A stretch of 41,414 nt of DNA from Lachnospiraceae bacterium (GTDB taxonomy: Bacteria; Bacillota; Clostridia; Lachnospirales; Lachnospiraceae). A program made the translations under genes and the position numbers. The stretch covers positions 2,622 to 44,035 of the forward strand of contig CAJTAL010000036.1 of assembly GCA_910574285.1 (NCBI GenBank), written 5' to 3'. Shown piece after piece: positions 1 through 7,264 of this stretch. The number at the start of each line of letters is the position of its first letter. Within the stretch, counting starts at the first letter, position 1. The notes beneath the pieces were generated by a model. The model did no database searches. It was given only the letters and a program-made list of their open reading frames with translations, and was not told where the DNA came from.

Positions 1-414
1 TATCAAGAACGACTCAGTAAAAAGGGGAAGAAAAAAGGAAGAGCAGAAATCATTCAAAAAGAATTCTGGTTTCTGACGGATCTGCCTGTCACCCGAAAAA
101 ATGTAGCTGATCTGACGGGGAGAGGAAGGATGCGCTGGAAGATTGAAAATGAGGGGTTCAATGCACAGAAGAAGCATGGATACTATCTGGAGCATCTGTA
201 CAGCAGGAATTACCAGGCGTTGAAAAACCATTATTACCTGATTCAGATTGGACATATGATCGGACAGTTTCTGGAGGCATGGGAGCGAATATGGAAGAAA
301 GTAAAGCAAAGTTTGGAGCAAAAGCATAAGCGGATGATGGAATCCATGAAGGAACTGCTGCTAGAGAAATATAAGGAAGAGATAAATCAGAAGATACAAA
401 TACGGTTTATATAG
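1..414 (+). CDS. DDE-type transposase, C-terminal fragment
   Basis: The frame is open from the first base of the window, so the gene is cut by the window edge and about 137 C-terminal residues remain. The segment around RGRMRWKIENEGFN followed by GYYLEHLYSRNYQALKNHY matches the conserved C-terminal catalytic region (the Glu of the DDE triad lies in the KIENEGFN stretch) of IS4-superfamily-like transposases. The last 40 residues are Lys/Glu-rich and probably form a helix. I cannot fix the IS family because the N-terminal catalytic Asp residues and the terminal repeats are outside or not recognisable. It probably marks an insertion next to the toxin-antitoxin locus. Confidence 0.7.
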   Translation, partial: YQERLSKKGKKKGRAEIIQKEFWFLTDLPVTRKNVADLTGRGRMRWKIENEGFNAQKKHGYYLEHLYSRNYQALKNHYYLIQIGHMIGQFLEAWERIWKKVKQSLEQKHKRMMESMKELLLEKYKEEINQKIQIRFI

Positions 415-600
415 AAAGCATTAGGGAGAGGTGGTGATGGAAGGATAGACGATAAAGAAAAAACGTACGGAAACAGGGCGTAGGGATTTTATGGCTCAAA
501 TCGGATGTTACGATAAAAGGATGTGAGAAAATGGAATCCAATGTGCTCTAAGAAAGTAAACATAAATTTAAGCGTCAAAGCTGGAAATGCAGATAAATAT

Positions 601-629
601 TTGACATTTCCTTATTTTTTTGTTAAAAT
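601..629 (+). promoter_or_regulatory. Sigma-A promoter of antitoxin RNA
   Basis: TTGACA at 601-606 and TAAAAT at 624-629 are separated by exactly 17 bases. It fires toward the toxin gene and predicts a start near 636. No coding sequence follows before the terminator at 683-726, so it serves a short RNA. Confidence 0.8.
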
Positions 630-635
630 CAATTT

Positions 636-726
636 AGAAAAGGTACTACCGATAGACGGTTAGTCCAAATTTATTAAGTTACAAAAAGTAACCGTATACC
701 TTTGGCTGAGGGGCGGTTACTTTTTT
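636..726 (+). ncRNA. Putative antitoxin RNA of type I toxin-antitoxin locus
   Basis: A ~90-nt transcript is bounded by the 601-629 promoter and the terminator at 683-726. It contains a hairpin (642-651 pairing with 657-666, arms GGTACTACCG and CGGTTAGTCC, with one bulge in each arm). The toxin mRNA carries a related sequence near its 5' end (885-917), and the two RNAs also overlap antisense across the terminator and the last codons of the toxin. This is the layout of the enterococcal par (RNA I/RNA II) and of txpA/ratA-type loci. Role as antitoxin is inferred from layout. Confidence 0.65.
683..726. terminator. Bidirectional terminator shared by toxin mRNA and antitoxin RNA
   Basis: AAAAAGTAACCG (683-694) pairs with CGGTTACTTTTTT (714-726), giving a stem of about 12 bp with A-run and T-run on opposite sides, so it works on both strands. 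The toxin stop codon (717-719) and its last two Lys codons lie inside the right arm. Confidence 0.85.
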
Positions 727-809
727 GTATGATTTATATACGCTATCAGAATTGATACGACAATTCCAAGAATCATCAACACAATCGAGAGCATTTCAAA
801 ATCACTCAT
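717..809 (-). CDS. Holin-like type I toxin (TxpA/Fst-like small membrane peptide)
   Basis: This is a 30-residue peptide, MSDFEMLSIVL then a hydrophobic stretch ending in NHTKK. It has one membrane helix (about residues 6-24), a charged N-terminus and a basic tail, matching the putative holin-like toxin family that includes TxpA-like peptides. The ATG at 809 is chosen over an upstream in-frame start at 920 because GGAGAGGAGG lies just in front of it and because the upstream reading covers the structured 5' UTR. Such peptides insert in the membrane and depolarise the cell when the antitoxin RNA is lost. Expression is probably limited by the antisense RNA at 636-726 and by 5' UTR folding. Confidence 0.72.
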   Translation of the reverse strand: MSDFEMLSIVLMILGIVVSILIAYINHTKK

Positions 810-884
810 AAGCTCGCCCTCCTCTCCTAGATTTCCCTTTTCAGAGATTTCTATGTAATCAGAGGGTCCAGTCCCTCTGGTGAA

Positions 885-953
885 GGACCAACCGCCTACC
901 GTTTTTCTAGTAGTACCCATAAATATTCTACCAAAATTTACAATATCTTACAA
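885..953 (-). promoter_or_regulatory. Toxin promoter and structured 5' UTR start
   Basis: On the minus strand TTGTAA (948-953) and TAGAAT (925-930) are 17 bases apart, predicting a start near 918. The mRNA then begins with a hairpin-forming segment (917-885) resembling the hairpin of the facing RNA. A second perfect hairpin, AGAGGG/CCCTCT at 861-878, sits between it and the ribosome site, giving a folded leader of about 108 nt. Confidence 0.65.
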
Positions 954-1007
954 TATAGAATTTTCAATCAATTCAGAATAGAATGCGAACCGCATAAATC
1001 ACTTTGT

Positions 1008-1946
1008 TTAGTTTAAACTCTCATTTTTTACTTGTACTTCCTCCGGGAAGATATCATCACGAAATCCTTTGAACACTGGCTGTCTAAGCGAATGCAGCGT
1101 ATTCGGCATATATTCAACCACGCAGACCAAACCCGGCTCCACCCAGACAGCGTTTTCATTCCCTGTCGGCAGCATCCGGAACGGATTCCTTCCGGTTTCT
1201 TCCAACCGCGCAACTGTATCTTTCGTCACCCCGGAAGTGACATGGCCTTTATAAACAAACGAACCAAGCCGGTATTTTGCCAGCACCAGGCTGAAGGTTC
1301 GTTCCCCTTTTTGGATATAACCGGTAACAATGAATTCTTCATCTGCCATACGCTTAAATTTTACCCAGTCTTTTGTACGCTTGCCCATAAAATAAAGACT
1401 CTCTTTCCGTTTTGCCACAACCCCTTCCAGTTCCCTTGCCTCTGCCGCCTGATAGAGCGCCGTTCCTTCTTTTTCGATATAGCGGGATACAGCAATCCTG
1501 TCATTTTCCGTAACCATAGTGGAAAGCTTATGCTTCCGTTCCATAAGGGATTGGAAAACCAGTTCCTGATTTCCCTGGTAAATGCAGTCATATGCAACGA
1601 AGGAAGCGGGGAACCGTTCTGCCTCCATCTGTATTTTAAACCGGTCCGTCAGCATGGTTCGCTTCTGGAGGCGGTAAAAATCCGGCACGCCGCCTGCAAG
1701 CACCACGATTTCCCCATCCAGAATACATTTGTCGTTTACATGTTTATAAATCCCTGCAAGTTCTGGGAATTTCGGAAGCATCTGCATATTCCGTTTATTC
1801 CGAAAATCTACAGCATTCTTATCAACATAAGCAAGACAGCGGAATCCATCCATCTTCAGTTCGTAGATCCAGTCCGGATCATCAAATGCTTTCATCTGCT
1901 GTGAAATCAGCATAGGACTTGCACTGCGATTTTCATACAATTCCAT
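1008..1946 (-). CDS. ligD: ATP-dependent DNA ligase (LigD ligase domain, NHEJ)
   Basis: The protein has 312 residues and corresponds to the stand-alone ligase domain of LigD. Motif I is ELKMDGFR with the AMP-accepting lysine at about residue 31; LDGEIVV is motif III-like and EGVVAKR and DWVKFK are motifs IV and V. The C-terminal OB-fold begins near EFIVTGYIQKGE. It seals double-strand breaks with Ku. The ATG at 1946 overlaps the stop of the extended ku frame (TGATG), so the two were translationally coupled; a GTG one codon upstream is less likely. No polymerase or nuclease domain is fused, as is common in Firmicutes. The in-frame TAG in ku may lower its translation. Confidence 0.9.
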   Translation of the reverse strand: MELYENRSASPMLISQQMKAFDDPDWIYELKMDGFRCLAYVDKNAVDFRNKRNMQMLPKFPELAGIYKHVNDKCILDGEIVVLAGGVPDFYRLQKRTMLTDRFKIQMEAERFPASFVAYDCIYQGNQELVFQSLMERKHKLSTMVTENDRIAVSRYIEKEGTALYQAAEARELEGVVAKRKESLYFMGKRTKDWVKFKRMADEEFIVTGYIQKGERTFSLVLAKYRLGSFVYKGHVTSGVTKDTVARLEETGRNPFRMLPTGNENAVWVEPGLVCVVEYMPNTLHSLRQPVFKGFRDDIFPEEVQVKNESLN

Positions 1947-2080
1947 CACGCTGTACCTGTAAGCTGTTTCTGGCTGTCTTTATCCGGATTTTTTGATAAT
2001 TCCAGGCTTTTTTGCAGGGCTTCCATCAGATCAATCACATTTGACGGGCCACTGCTTTCCACTGCAACAATTTCCTGACC

Positions 2081-2746
2081 CTAGATTTTCTTCATGATCG
2101 CCTCCCGAAGCCTGGCCTGGTATTCATCCTGAAATTCCTCTGCCTTGAATGGTTTTGTCATATTTTCAATCAGCATTTTTGCCATATTGAGTTCGTTTTC
2201 ATCTAATTTCATCTTGGGAACTGCCTTCGGTATGGTTGCAATCTCATCATGATAAAATAACGTCTTTACGATAATTCCTTCCTTTGTGGGATATAGTACC
2301 AGCAGTTTTTCATTGGTTCCCATTACGGTTTTAGCAATCGCAACTTTCTTCTGGGAGAGTAATGACTGGCGAAGCAGTTCATATGCTTTTTCTGCGCCTG
2401 TATCCGGAATTGCATAATAATCTTTTTCATAGTAGATCATATTTACTTCAGACATCTTTGCAAACTGGACGATATGAATGGTTTTATCCTTTTTAGTCTT
2501 GATCTTCTCCAGTTCTTCATCTGTCATAACTACATATTTGTCTTTTTCATATTCGTAACCCTTGATGATATCATTTGCCGTCACTTCTTTTCCGCAATGG
2601 CTGCAGTATTTCTTGTACTTGATACGGGCCTTGCTTTCCTTGTCAAGCTGGTTAAAATGGATATCATTATCCTGTGTCGCCTTATACATCCCGATAGGGA
2701 TCAGTACCAGCCCCATAGAGATACTTCCTTTATGTGCAACTGCCAT
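2081..2746 (-). CDS. ku: Ku, DNA end-binding protein, shortened by in-frame TAG
   Basis: The N-terminus MAVAHKGSISMGLVLIPIGM and the following beta-barrel region are typical of bacterial Ku, which binds broken DNA ends and recruits LigD. A Cys-X2-Cys pair (YCSHCG) lies near residue 50. The ATG at 2746 is chosen because GAGGTGA stands 7 bases upstream; the GTG at 2755 is inside that site. The frame stops at TAG 2081-2083 after MKKI, but the same frame continues for about 44 sensible residues (GQEIVAVESSGPSNVIDLM and on) to a TGA at 1946-1948 that overlaps the ligase start. The TAG most simply came from CAG. The core Ku fold is intact; only the C-terminal extension is lost. Confidence 0.9.
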   Translation of the reverse strand: MAVAHKGSISMGLVLIPIGMYKATQDNDIHFNQLDKESKARIKYKKYCSHCGKEVTANDIIKGYEYEKDKYVVMTDEELEKIKTKKDKTIHIVQFAKMSEVNMIYYEKDYYAIPDTGAEKAYELLRQSLLSQKKVAIAKTVMGTNEKLLVLYPTKEGIIVKTLFYHDEIATIPKAVPKMKLDENELNMAKMLIENMTKPFKAEEFQDEYQARLREAIMKKI

Positions 2747-2884
2747 ATTATTCACCTCAAAGTGTTTTTTAGATATTATCTACGGCTGAGCAGTTTCTAT
2801 ACTTCGGCTGACAAAGTCCTCCTACCTAAAAGATGTATATTCCACAGGGAAAGTATCAGGGGATGCATGAACAGGTATACAAAA

Positions 2885-2912
2885 GAAAACAGCACCGCTA
2901 AGACGATGCCGT
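2885..2912 (-). terminator. Rho-independent terminator of the 6911-2898 minus-strand block
   Basis: CGATGCCGT (2904-2912) and ACAGCACCG (2889-2897) form a 9-bp stem with G-U pairs, followed on the minus strand by GTTTTCTTTT. The stop codon of the small gene ending at 2898 lies in the loop. It separates ku-ligD from the genes upstream. Confidence 0.6.
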
Positions 2913-3116
2913 TCGGTTTTTCTTTTTTCTATGCCTTTCTTCATACATTTCACGAATCCAGATTTTCACTGGCTGTTTCCACTGCTCCCTGGGACTGGGG
3001 ATATTCTTAATCAGGCTTTTCGGATTCAGCCCCATTTCCTTCGCCATCCGAATATCTTCCTCATTTAACCGGCATTTTTTCTTCGCTTCCGCCCAAAGTT
3101 CTGGTTTGTATGCCAT
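2898..3116 (-). CDS. Small conserved hypothetical protein
   Basis: This 72-residue protein begins MAYKPELWAEAKKKCRLN and is highly basic, ending RHRKKKNRTASS. No enzyme motif is visible; the RLNEEDIRMAKEMGLNPKSLIKN stretch suggests a compact helical fold. I recall similar short proteins beside DUF4317 genes in Clostridia, and here it directly follows one, 34 bases downstream. The ATG at 3116 is favoured over an upstream start at 3149 because GGGAGATGCAGG precedes it. The function is unknown; nucleic-acid binding is possible from charge only. Confidence 0.65.
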   Translation of the reverse strand: MAYKPELWAEAKKKCRLNEEDIRMAKEMGLNPKSLIKNIPSPREQWKQPVKIWIREMYEERHRKKKNRTASS

Positions 3117-3149
3117 CCTGCATCTCCCTTTCTTTAAAAATACGTCCAT

Positions 3150-3776
3150 TTATTCTGCCCCTAGAATCTCGCTTACTAATTCCATATGCGGTCTGCCTAG
3201 ATTCCTCTGATAGATATTTACGTGGTTCAGATCCCCGCACCGGTCTGTAAATGCCGGAAACAGGAATCCACATTCCGGTTCTCCCGGCTCATATTCCCCA
3301 GAAAGCGGGCAGATTACACAAATCAGGTATTCAAACACTTCCTCCGATTCTCCCAGCCGCTCTTTATCTAATGCCTTCGCCGGAATGTCATAGCGGTCAT
3401 GGAATACCAGGACGGCATACTCTGAATCCGCATCGTAACGCTCCATCACTACATCATAAAACGTATCCATCAGTGCGTCATTCTTCAGTCCGCATTCCTT
3501 CATAGCCATGAGTAACTGCCACATGCTACCCGGTTTCTGCGCTTTCGGCGCAAACTCATATTTCTTCAGATTCTTATTGGTATCAGCAAACGGCACCGTC
3601 TTTGCCAGTTTCAGATTTCTAGCTCTGTCGGAACCGGACAGCTTCAGGAAATTGGTATTGAAGCTCCCATCAAACTCTCCGTCCCGGTCTATGTAGCACC
3701 CGGCCACCCTCGTTATGGATGTCCGGGCTGGCGTCATCCGCCTGGTCAGTTCCAGCATGTCTTCCCTATTGATCAT
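3150..3776 (-). CDS. DUF4317 family protein, short form
   Basis: The 208-residue protein starts MINREDMLELTRRMTPARTS and continues ITRVAGCYID, the N-terminal signature of DUF4317. The ICVICPLSGEYEPGEPECGFLFPAFTDR segment near residue 165-195 is the central signature. Typical members are longer (roughly 370-400 residues by memory), so this is a short version ending after the central part. The molecular function of the family is unknown. It lies in a minus-strand run with the small basic protein and the hydrolase-rhodanese gene, with 24 bases to the latter. Confidence 0.75.
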   Translation of the reverse strand: MINREDMLELTRRMTPARTSITRVAGCYIDRDGEFDGSFNTNFLKLSGSDRARNLKLAKTVPFADTNKNLKKYEFAPKAQKPGSMWQLLMAMKECGLKNDALMDTFYDVVMERYDADSEYAVLVFHDRYDIPAKALDKERLGESEEVFEYLICVICPLSGEYEPGEPECGFLFPAFTDRCGDLNHVNIYQRNLGRPHMELVSEILGAE

Positions 3777-3800
3777 TTTGGTCTCCCCTCATAAATGAAT

Positions 3801-4865
3801 TTATTCTACCAGCTCCGGATAAGGCCAGTCCAGAATCCCGCCGAACTCCAGAACATTTTCGTATCCCATATCTGCAAGCTTTTGTGCCGCCTGTTTGCTT
3901 CGGTTCCCACTCCGGCAGTATACCAAGATCTGCTGACCTTTATCCGGCAGTATATCCGGTTCACTTAAAATATCTTCGTTCGGCAGGCATACGGCGTTTT
4001 TGATATGTCCGGAATCATATTCCTCCTGCGTCCGGACATCCAGAATAATCACATCATCCTCGTTATCCATTCTCTTTTTTGCTTCCTGCGGACTAATCTG
4101 CTCATAAGTCTTCATTGCTTCCACCTGCTTCTGATCCTTATGAGCTTCCATCATTTTCAAAATGGCCTCCACAGTTTGCGCCTGTTGTTCCTCCCGGCTG
4201 ATATCTGCAGCATGGTCGCCCTTTTGCTCCCCGTAATTTCCAAACTGCGCATGGTTTCCTCCTTCTATGCAGACTTCCGCATAATCCACAGGCATGTATG
4301 CTTTCCCTTCCTCCATCTTCTCCATATTCAGAACACCATCCTCACTTCCATAGAGCGACAGGACAGAAAAAGAATCCGACTTCAGGCTTTTCGTTGGATA
4401 TGCTGCCAGAAGAACCAGACCATTAAGACTCTCCAAATGCCCGGACGCATAAGATGCCGCCATTGCCCCGCCCAGAGAATGCCCGGAGAGATACCAGTAA
4501 TCGTACTCATAAGAATCCATAATCTTTTTCGCTTTATTTTGCCCGAAAAACGCAAGATTACACGGCATTTTGATAAGGAAACAGTCAATTCCCTGCTCTG
4601 CCAGATCACTCAATAATGGAAGATATGCCGTATATTCTACTTTTGCACCTGGATAGAAGATCATTGCCGCATTATCTCCCGGTCCATCCAGATATAGACC
4701 GTCAGACATCTCTGTTACAGAAACAGAATCTTTTTTCTGCAAATATTCCTGTACGTTTTCATCTGTATGATAGTAGTCGTTTACATACCACAATGCTGTA
4801 ATAAGCAATATCACCCCTGCCAACAATGGAAGAACTATTTTCTTATTATTCCAAATCTTTTTCAT
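3801..4865 (-). CDS. Membrane-anchored alpha/beta hydrolase fused to rhodanese domain
   Basis: The 354-residue protein has an N-terminal membrane anchor (residues 9-27), so the catalytic parts are likely outside the membrane. Residues ~60-240 form an alpha/beta hydrolase: nucleophile elbow GHSLGG with Ser near 130, acidic residue in YGSEDGVL, His in GGNHAQFG. Residues ~255-350 are a rhodanese domain with ILDVRTQEEYDSGHI and the active loop YCRSGNRS, catalytic Cys near 317. Rhodaneses transfer sulfur; the hydrolase substrate is unknown. Both active sites look intact. The fusion is a notable architecture, and no neighbouring sulfur-metabolism gene explains it. Confidence 0.85.
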   Translation of the reverse strand: MKKIWNNKKIVLPLLAGVILLITALWYVNDYYHTDENVQEYLQKKDSVSVTEMSDGLYLDGPGDNAAMIFYPGAKVEYTAYLPLLSDLAEQGIDCFLIKMPCNLAFFGQNKAKKIMDSYEYDYWYLSGHSLGGAMAASYASGHLESLNGLVLLAAYPTKSLKSDSFSVLSLYGSEDGVLNMEKMEEGKAYMPVDYAEVCIEGGNHAQFGNYGEQKGDHAADISREEQQAQTVEAILKMMEAHKDQKQVEAMKTYEQISPQEAKKRMDNEDDVIILDVRTQEEYDSGHIKNAVCLPNEDILSEPDILPDKGQQILVYCRSGNRSKQAAQKLADMGYENVLEFGGILDWPYPELVE

Positions 4866-4906
4866 ACTCTGACATCCTTTTTACTCAATTCATATATAGC
4901 AAGAAG

Positions 4907-5608
4907 TTACAATTGGATTTCCCAAACAGATTCTATCTGTTTGGCAATTGCAGGAACCACATTCAGCCAGCTCTGACAGCGGTTGAGAATAATAGCGTCT
5001 CCGCTGATCACACCCTCCATTTGTTCTAAAACCCGATCCACATCCGGGATGATCTGTGTCTGCACAGATATATTATATTCATGGGAGCACTCCCTGATTA
5101 ATCCCGACAATCTACCTGAATTAGATACAGGCGCATCTAAATAAAAAACAGCTTCCGGTATATTCAAATGTTCCAGATGTCCAAGCAACAGCCTGACTGC
5201 TTCCTGTGTTTTATCAATAACTCGGTACGTTCCCCGTAATCCGGCCAGATCCCGTAGCACATCATCCCTGCAACAAAATACAGGCGAGCCGGACAATGCT
5301 ACTTCCAATGTGATGATCGTATTAAAGCCGTCTATATGCACCGTCTCTGGAAGATATTCTCCTTCCATCTGTAATAACTCCTTATTCATCCGTTTCTGAA
5401 TATATTCCTTTGCCGACACCGACCTTGCCAGAGCCAGCCGCTGCCGCTCGGAAAACATATAATGGTTGCCCACAAATGTCGTGACAGGCTTGACATCATA
5501 TCCCCGGTCTAAAAGAAACTGAACTTCATCTGCCGCTTTTTGCAGCAATTTCAACTCTCTCCCGGTAAACTGCTTTTCATCCTCCGGTGCATATCCCCTT
5601 CTGCTCAT
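4907..5608 (-). CDS. DUF434/DUF5616 domain protein
   Basis: The N-terminal part MSRRGYAPEDEKQF, LLDRGYDVKPVTTFVGNHY and ERQRLALARS is the DUF434 signature. The C-terminal half (VHIDGFNTIITLEVALSGSP, DAPVSNSGRLSGL, AIILNRC) matches the DUF5616 partner domain, which has Rossmann-like strands. I choose the ATG at 5608, which has AAGGGGATT before it; the open frame extends upstream to a TTG at 5689 without a good ribosome site. Length then is 233 residues. Function is unknown; the conserved Asp/Asn positions suggest an enzyme. It follows the Cys-rich anchored protein gene closely and may be in its transcript. Confidence 0.75.
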   Translation of the reverse strand: MSRRGYAPEDEKQFTGRELKLLQKAADEVQFLLDRGYDVKPVTTFVGNHYMFSERQRLALARSVSAKEYIQKRMNKELLQMEGEYLPETVHIDGFNTIITLEVALSGSPVFCCRDDVLRDLAGLRGTYRVIDKTQEAVRLLLGHLEHLNIPEAVFYLDAPVSNSGRLSGLIRECSHEYNISVQTQIIPDVDRVLEQMEGVISGDAIILNRCQSWLNVVPAIAKQIESVWEIQL

Positions 5609-5695
5609 AATCCCCTTATCCCTTTCTGACAATTCCCTGGCCTGCAAATACAACCAATACTCCAAGCGTAACGCTCCGTACTGTTTCAAGATAAG

Positions 5696-6430
5696 TCAAT
5701 TATACTTGTTTTCCAGAGCCTTTGCAATGTCTGGCACCCGTTCCCCATTCTCCAGCACCGGCGCATAGATTCCGATGACTTCCAGCTCGTCTCCGTCCCG
5801 TCCATCAATCTGTACATAATAATCCCGTATGTAATGGGAAATGTAATGTTCCTGCAGGGAGTAAAGCACCAGCGTCTGAAAATCCACCAGGCATACATCC
5901 TTTGCCCCGGAATCCTCCCCTTCCTCTCCATAACTATCCATGACCTCCAGCAGTTTATCCAGACAGGGCTGGCACAAATGGCTTTGCACTTTCTTCACGT
6001 CAAAGACGCTATTCTCGCCATATTCCACCTTTACTTCTGAGATTCCCCGTTCCGGATTCCGGTCTGTCTGGAAGCTGCAGGCTCCTTCGGCACCAACGGT
6101 CCATCCGGAACCCCCTCCGCCCATTCCATCCAGATTGCGGATCTGCAGATCCATCACATACCAGTCATTGACACAGATCACTCCCAGGTCATCCCTTCCC
6201 CGGAACATGCTCATCAGGCTCCGGCTATGGTTTCCGCACAGATAACATTCCCCCGGATTTTCCAGCGTACTGTCTGCCGGAGGCTGTTCCTGCCTTTCCC
6301 ATGTTCTCCTCGTTTCCTGTTCTTCAGCCGGAAACTCCGGTCTCTTAACCTCTGCTAAAATTCCTCCAAAATACATCCCTGCAGTAAAACACAGGATGCC
6401 GATCCCAAATACTGCCTTGTTTCTGCTCAT
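5696..6430 (-). CDS. Membrane-anchored protein with paired CxxC motifs, unknown
   Basis: I do not recognise the family. The 244-residue protein has an N-terminal membrane segment or uncleaved signal (residues 6-26), then an acidic/proline linker. Two CxxC pairs, ECYLCGNHS near residue 63 and HLCQPCLDKLL near 152-156, could bind one metal or form disulfides outside the cell. A Gly-rich loop GMGGGGSGW lies between them. The start ATG at 6430 has GGAGGG just upstream. It is upstream of the DUF434 gene on the same strand. Confidence 0.6.
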   Translation of the reverse strand: MSRNKAVFGIGILCFTAGMYFGGILAEVKRPEFPAEEQETRRTWERQEQPPADSTLENPGECYLCGNHSRSLMSMFRGRDDLGVICVNDWYVMDLQIRNLDGMGGGGSGWTVGAEGACSFQTDRNPERGISEVKVEYGENSVFDVKKVQSHLCQPCLDKLLEVMDSYGEEGEDSGAKDVCLVDFQTLVLYSLQEHYISHYIRDYYVQIDGRDGDELEVIGIYAPVLENGERVPDIAKALENKYN

Positions 6431-6527
6431 ACTCCCTCCATAATTCTAATAGATATAGTTCCAACGCTATCAGAATCAGTATAGCCAACACAAACAGCAT
6501 TTTCATCATATATTGCCGTTTTACCAA
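6345..6527 (-). CDS. Possible small membrane peptide overlapping the next gene
   Basis: This 60-residue frame has a strong hydrophobic helix (about residues 9-28, ending LYLLELW) followed by a charged tail. It overlaps the start of the 6430-5696 gene by 86 bases in another frame and contains that gene's ribosome site. No clear ribosome site precedes its own ATGs. It might be a short coupled membrane peptide or simply a chance frame. Confidence 0.25.
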   Translation of the reverse strand: MVKRQYMMKMLFVLAILILIALELYLLELWREYEQKQGSIWDRHPVFYCRDVFWRNFSRG

Positions 6528-6590
6528 ATATTTCCAGTATTATAGTGCGTGCCTATTGTTTTCAGATAAAAATAACCTGCAAAGCACAGG

Positions 6591-6911
6591 CTATTCTCTT
6601 TCTTCCTCTATTAGAAAATCCAGAATCCGCAGGATCTTATCCTGTTTCTCTTTTGGAAGACTCTGAAGCTTTTCCTCTAACTTTGTGCATCGCACCTTCC
6701 GCCCGACACACAGCACGTCCAGCATCACATCATCCGCCGATACCTCCAGGACATTAATGATTCGTACAAGTGTTTCCAGTTTTGGTGTTTTCACTTCCCG
6801 TTCAATCGCTCCAAGGTAATTCCAGCTGATCCCCACACGCTCTGCCAGCGCTTCCTGTGTCATTCCTGCCTCCTCCCGGCATTTCTGGATCCGTTTTCCT
6901 AATCCCTGCAT
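6591..6911 (-). CDS. XRE-family transcriptional regulator
   Basis: The 106-residue protein has an N-terminal helix-turn-helix: GKRIQKCREEAGMTQEALAERVGISWNYLGAIERE, a textbook Cro/CI-type HTH at residues ~4-40, followed by a helical C-terminus ending DFLIEEERE. The ATG at 6911 is chosen because GGAGG stands 8 bases upstream; the upstream ATG at 6926 has none. It is divergent from the conjugation operon at 7077 onward, with an inverted repeat ACGCT-AAA-AGCGT (6936-6948) in its own leader, so it may regulate itself and perhaps the transfer genes. Confidence 0.85.
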   Translation of the reverse strand: MQGLGKRIQKCREEAGMTQEALAERVGISWNYLGAIEREVKTPKLETLVRIINVLEVSADDVMLDVLCVGRKVRCTKLEEKLQSLPKEKQDKILRILDFLIEEERE

Positions 6912-6935
6912 TTGTTCAACCTCCATTTCCTACCA

Positions 6936-6948
6936 ACGCTAAAAGCGT
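6936..6948. promoter_or_regulatory. Candidate operator upstream of XRE gene
   Basis: ACGCT-AAA-AGCGT is a perfect 5-bp inverted repeat 25 bases upstream of the XRE start. The half-site CCAACGCT also occurs near 6463, in front of the membrane protein gene, so both could be bound by the same regulator. Binding is an inference. Confidence 0.35.
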
Positions 6949-7076
6949 GCATACCATTTCTATCAGTATATTTGTTCCCGGAATCAGCAAACAGTATCTA
7001 CCAGAATGTGTAGCAACACTTTTGGAACCGATACAAAATTGGCACAATAATTTCTTAAACTGGCACGGTTATGCGA

Positions 7077-7105
7077 TTTACACCGTAAAAGTCATATGTT
7101 AAAAT
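7077..7105 (+). promoter_or_regulatory. Promoter of conjugation operon leader
   Basis: TTTACA (7077-7082) and TAAAAT (7100-7105) have 17-base spacing, predicting a start near 7112. The first protein gene begins nearly 390 bases downstream, so the transcript has a long leader. Confidence 0.6.
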
Positions 7106-7134
7106 TGATATTGTCAAAATTATGTGCAGAAACA

Positions 7135-7186
7135 ACGCAGCAGTATCAGGGCATTGCCTCATCCCCGGATATTGGCTGCGTTTTTT
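7135..7186 (+). terminator. Terminator-like hairpin 1 in leader
   Basis: ACGCAGC (7135-7141) pairs with GCTGCGT (7175-7181), followed by TTTTTT. It lies about 25 bases after the predicted transcription start, so full operon expression needs readthrough. Confidence 0.55.
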
Positions 7187-7232
7187 GCTGCAGGAGGTGA
7201 AAATAGACTTACAACTTCATATGGAACCGTAA

Positions 7233-7264
7233 GAAGCAGCCTGTATTGACCGGGCTGCTTTTTT
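7233..7264 (+). terminator. Terminator-like hairpin 2 in leader
   Basis: AAGCAGCC (7234-7241) pairs with GGGCTGCTT (7252-7260), followed by a T-run to 7264. It is the second terminator-like structure before the first transfer gene. Confidence 0.6.

Noticed and set aside
1032-1904. Long plus-strand open frame opposite the ligase
   Set aside because: It is a shadow of the ligase gene; the minus strand carries all ligase motifs.
2081-2083. TAG recoded as an amino acid (for example pyrrolysine)
   Set aside because: Only one gene shows an in-frame TAG, the other nonsense lesion is TAA, and no pyl-type genes are visible; a mutation or error is simpler.
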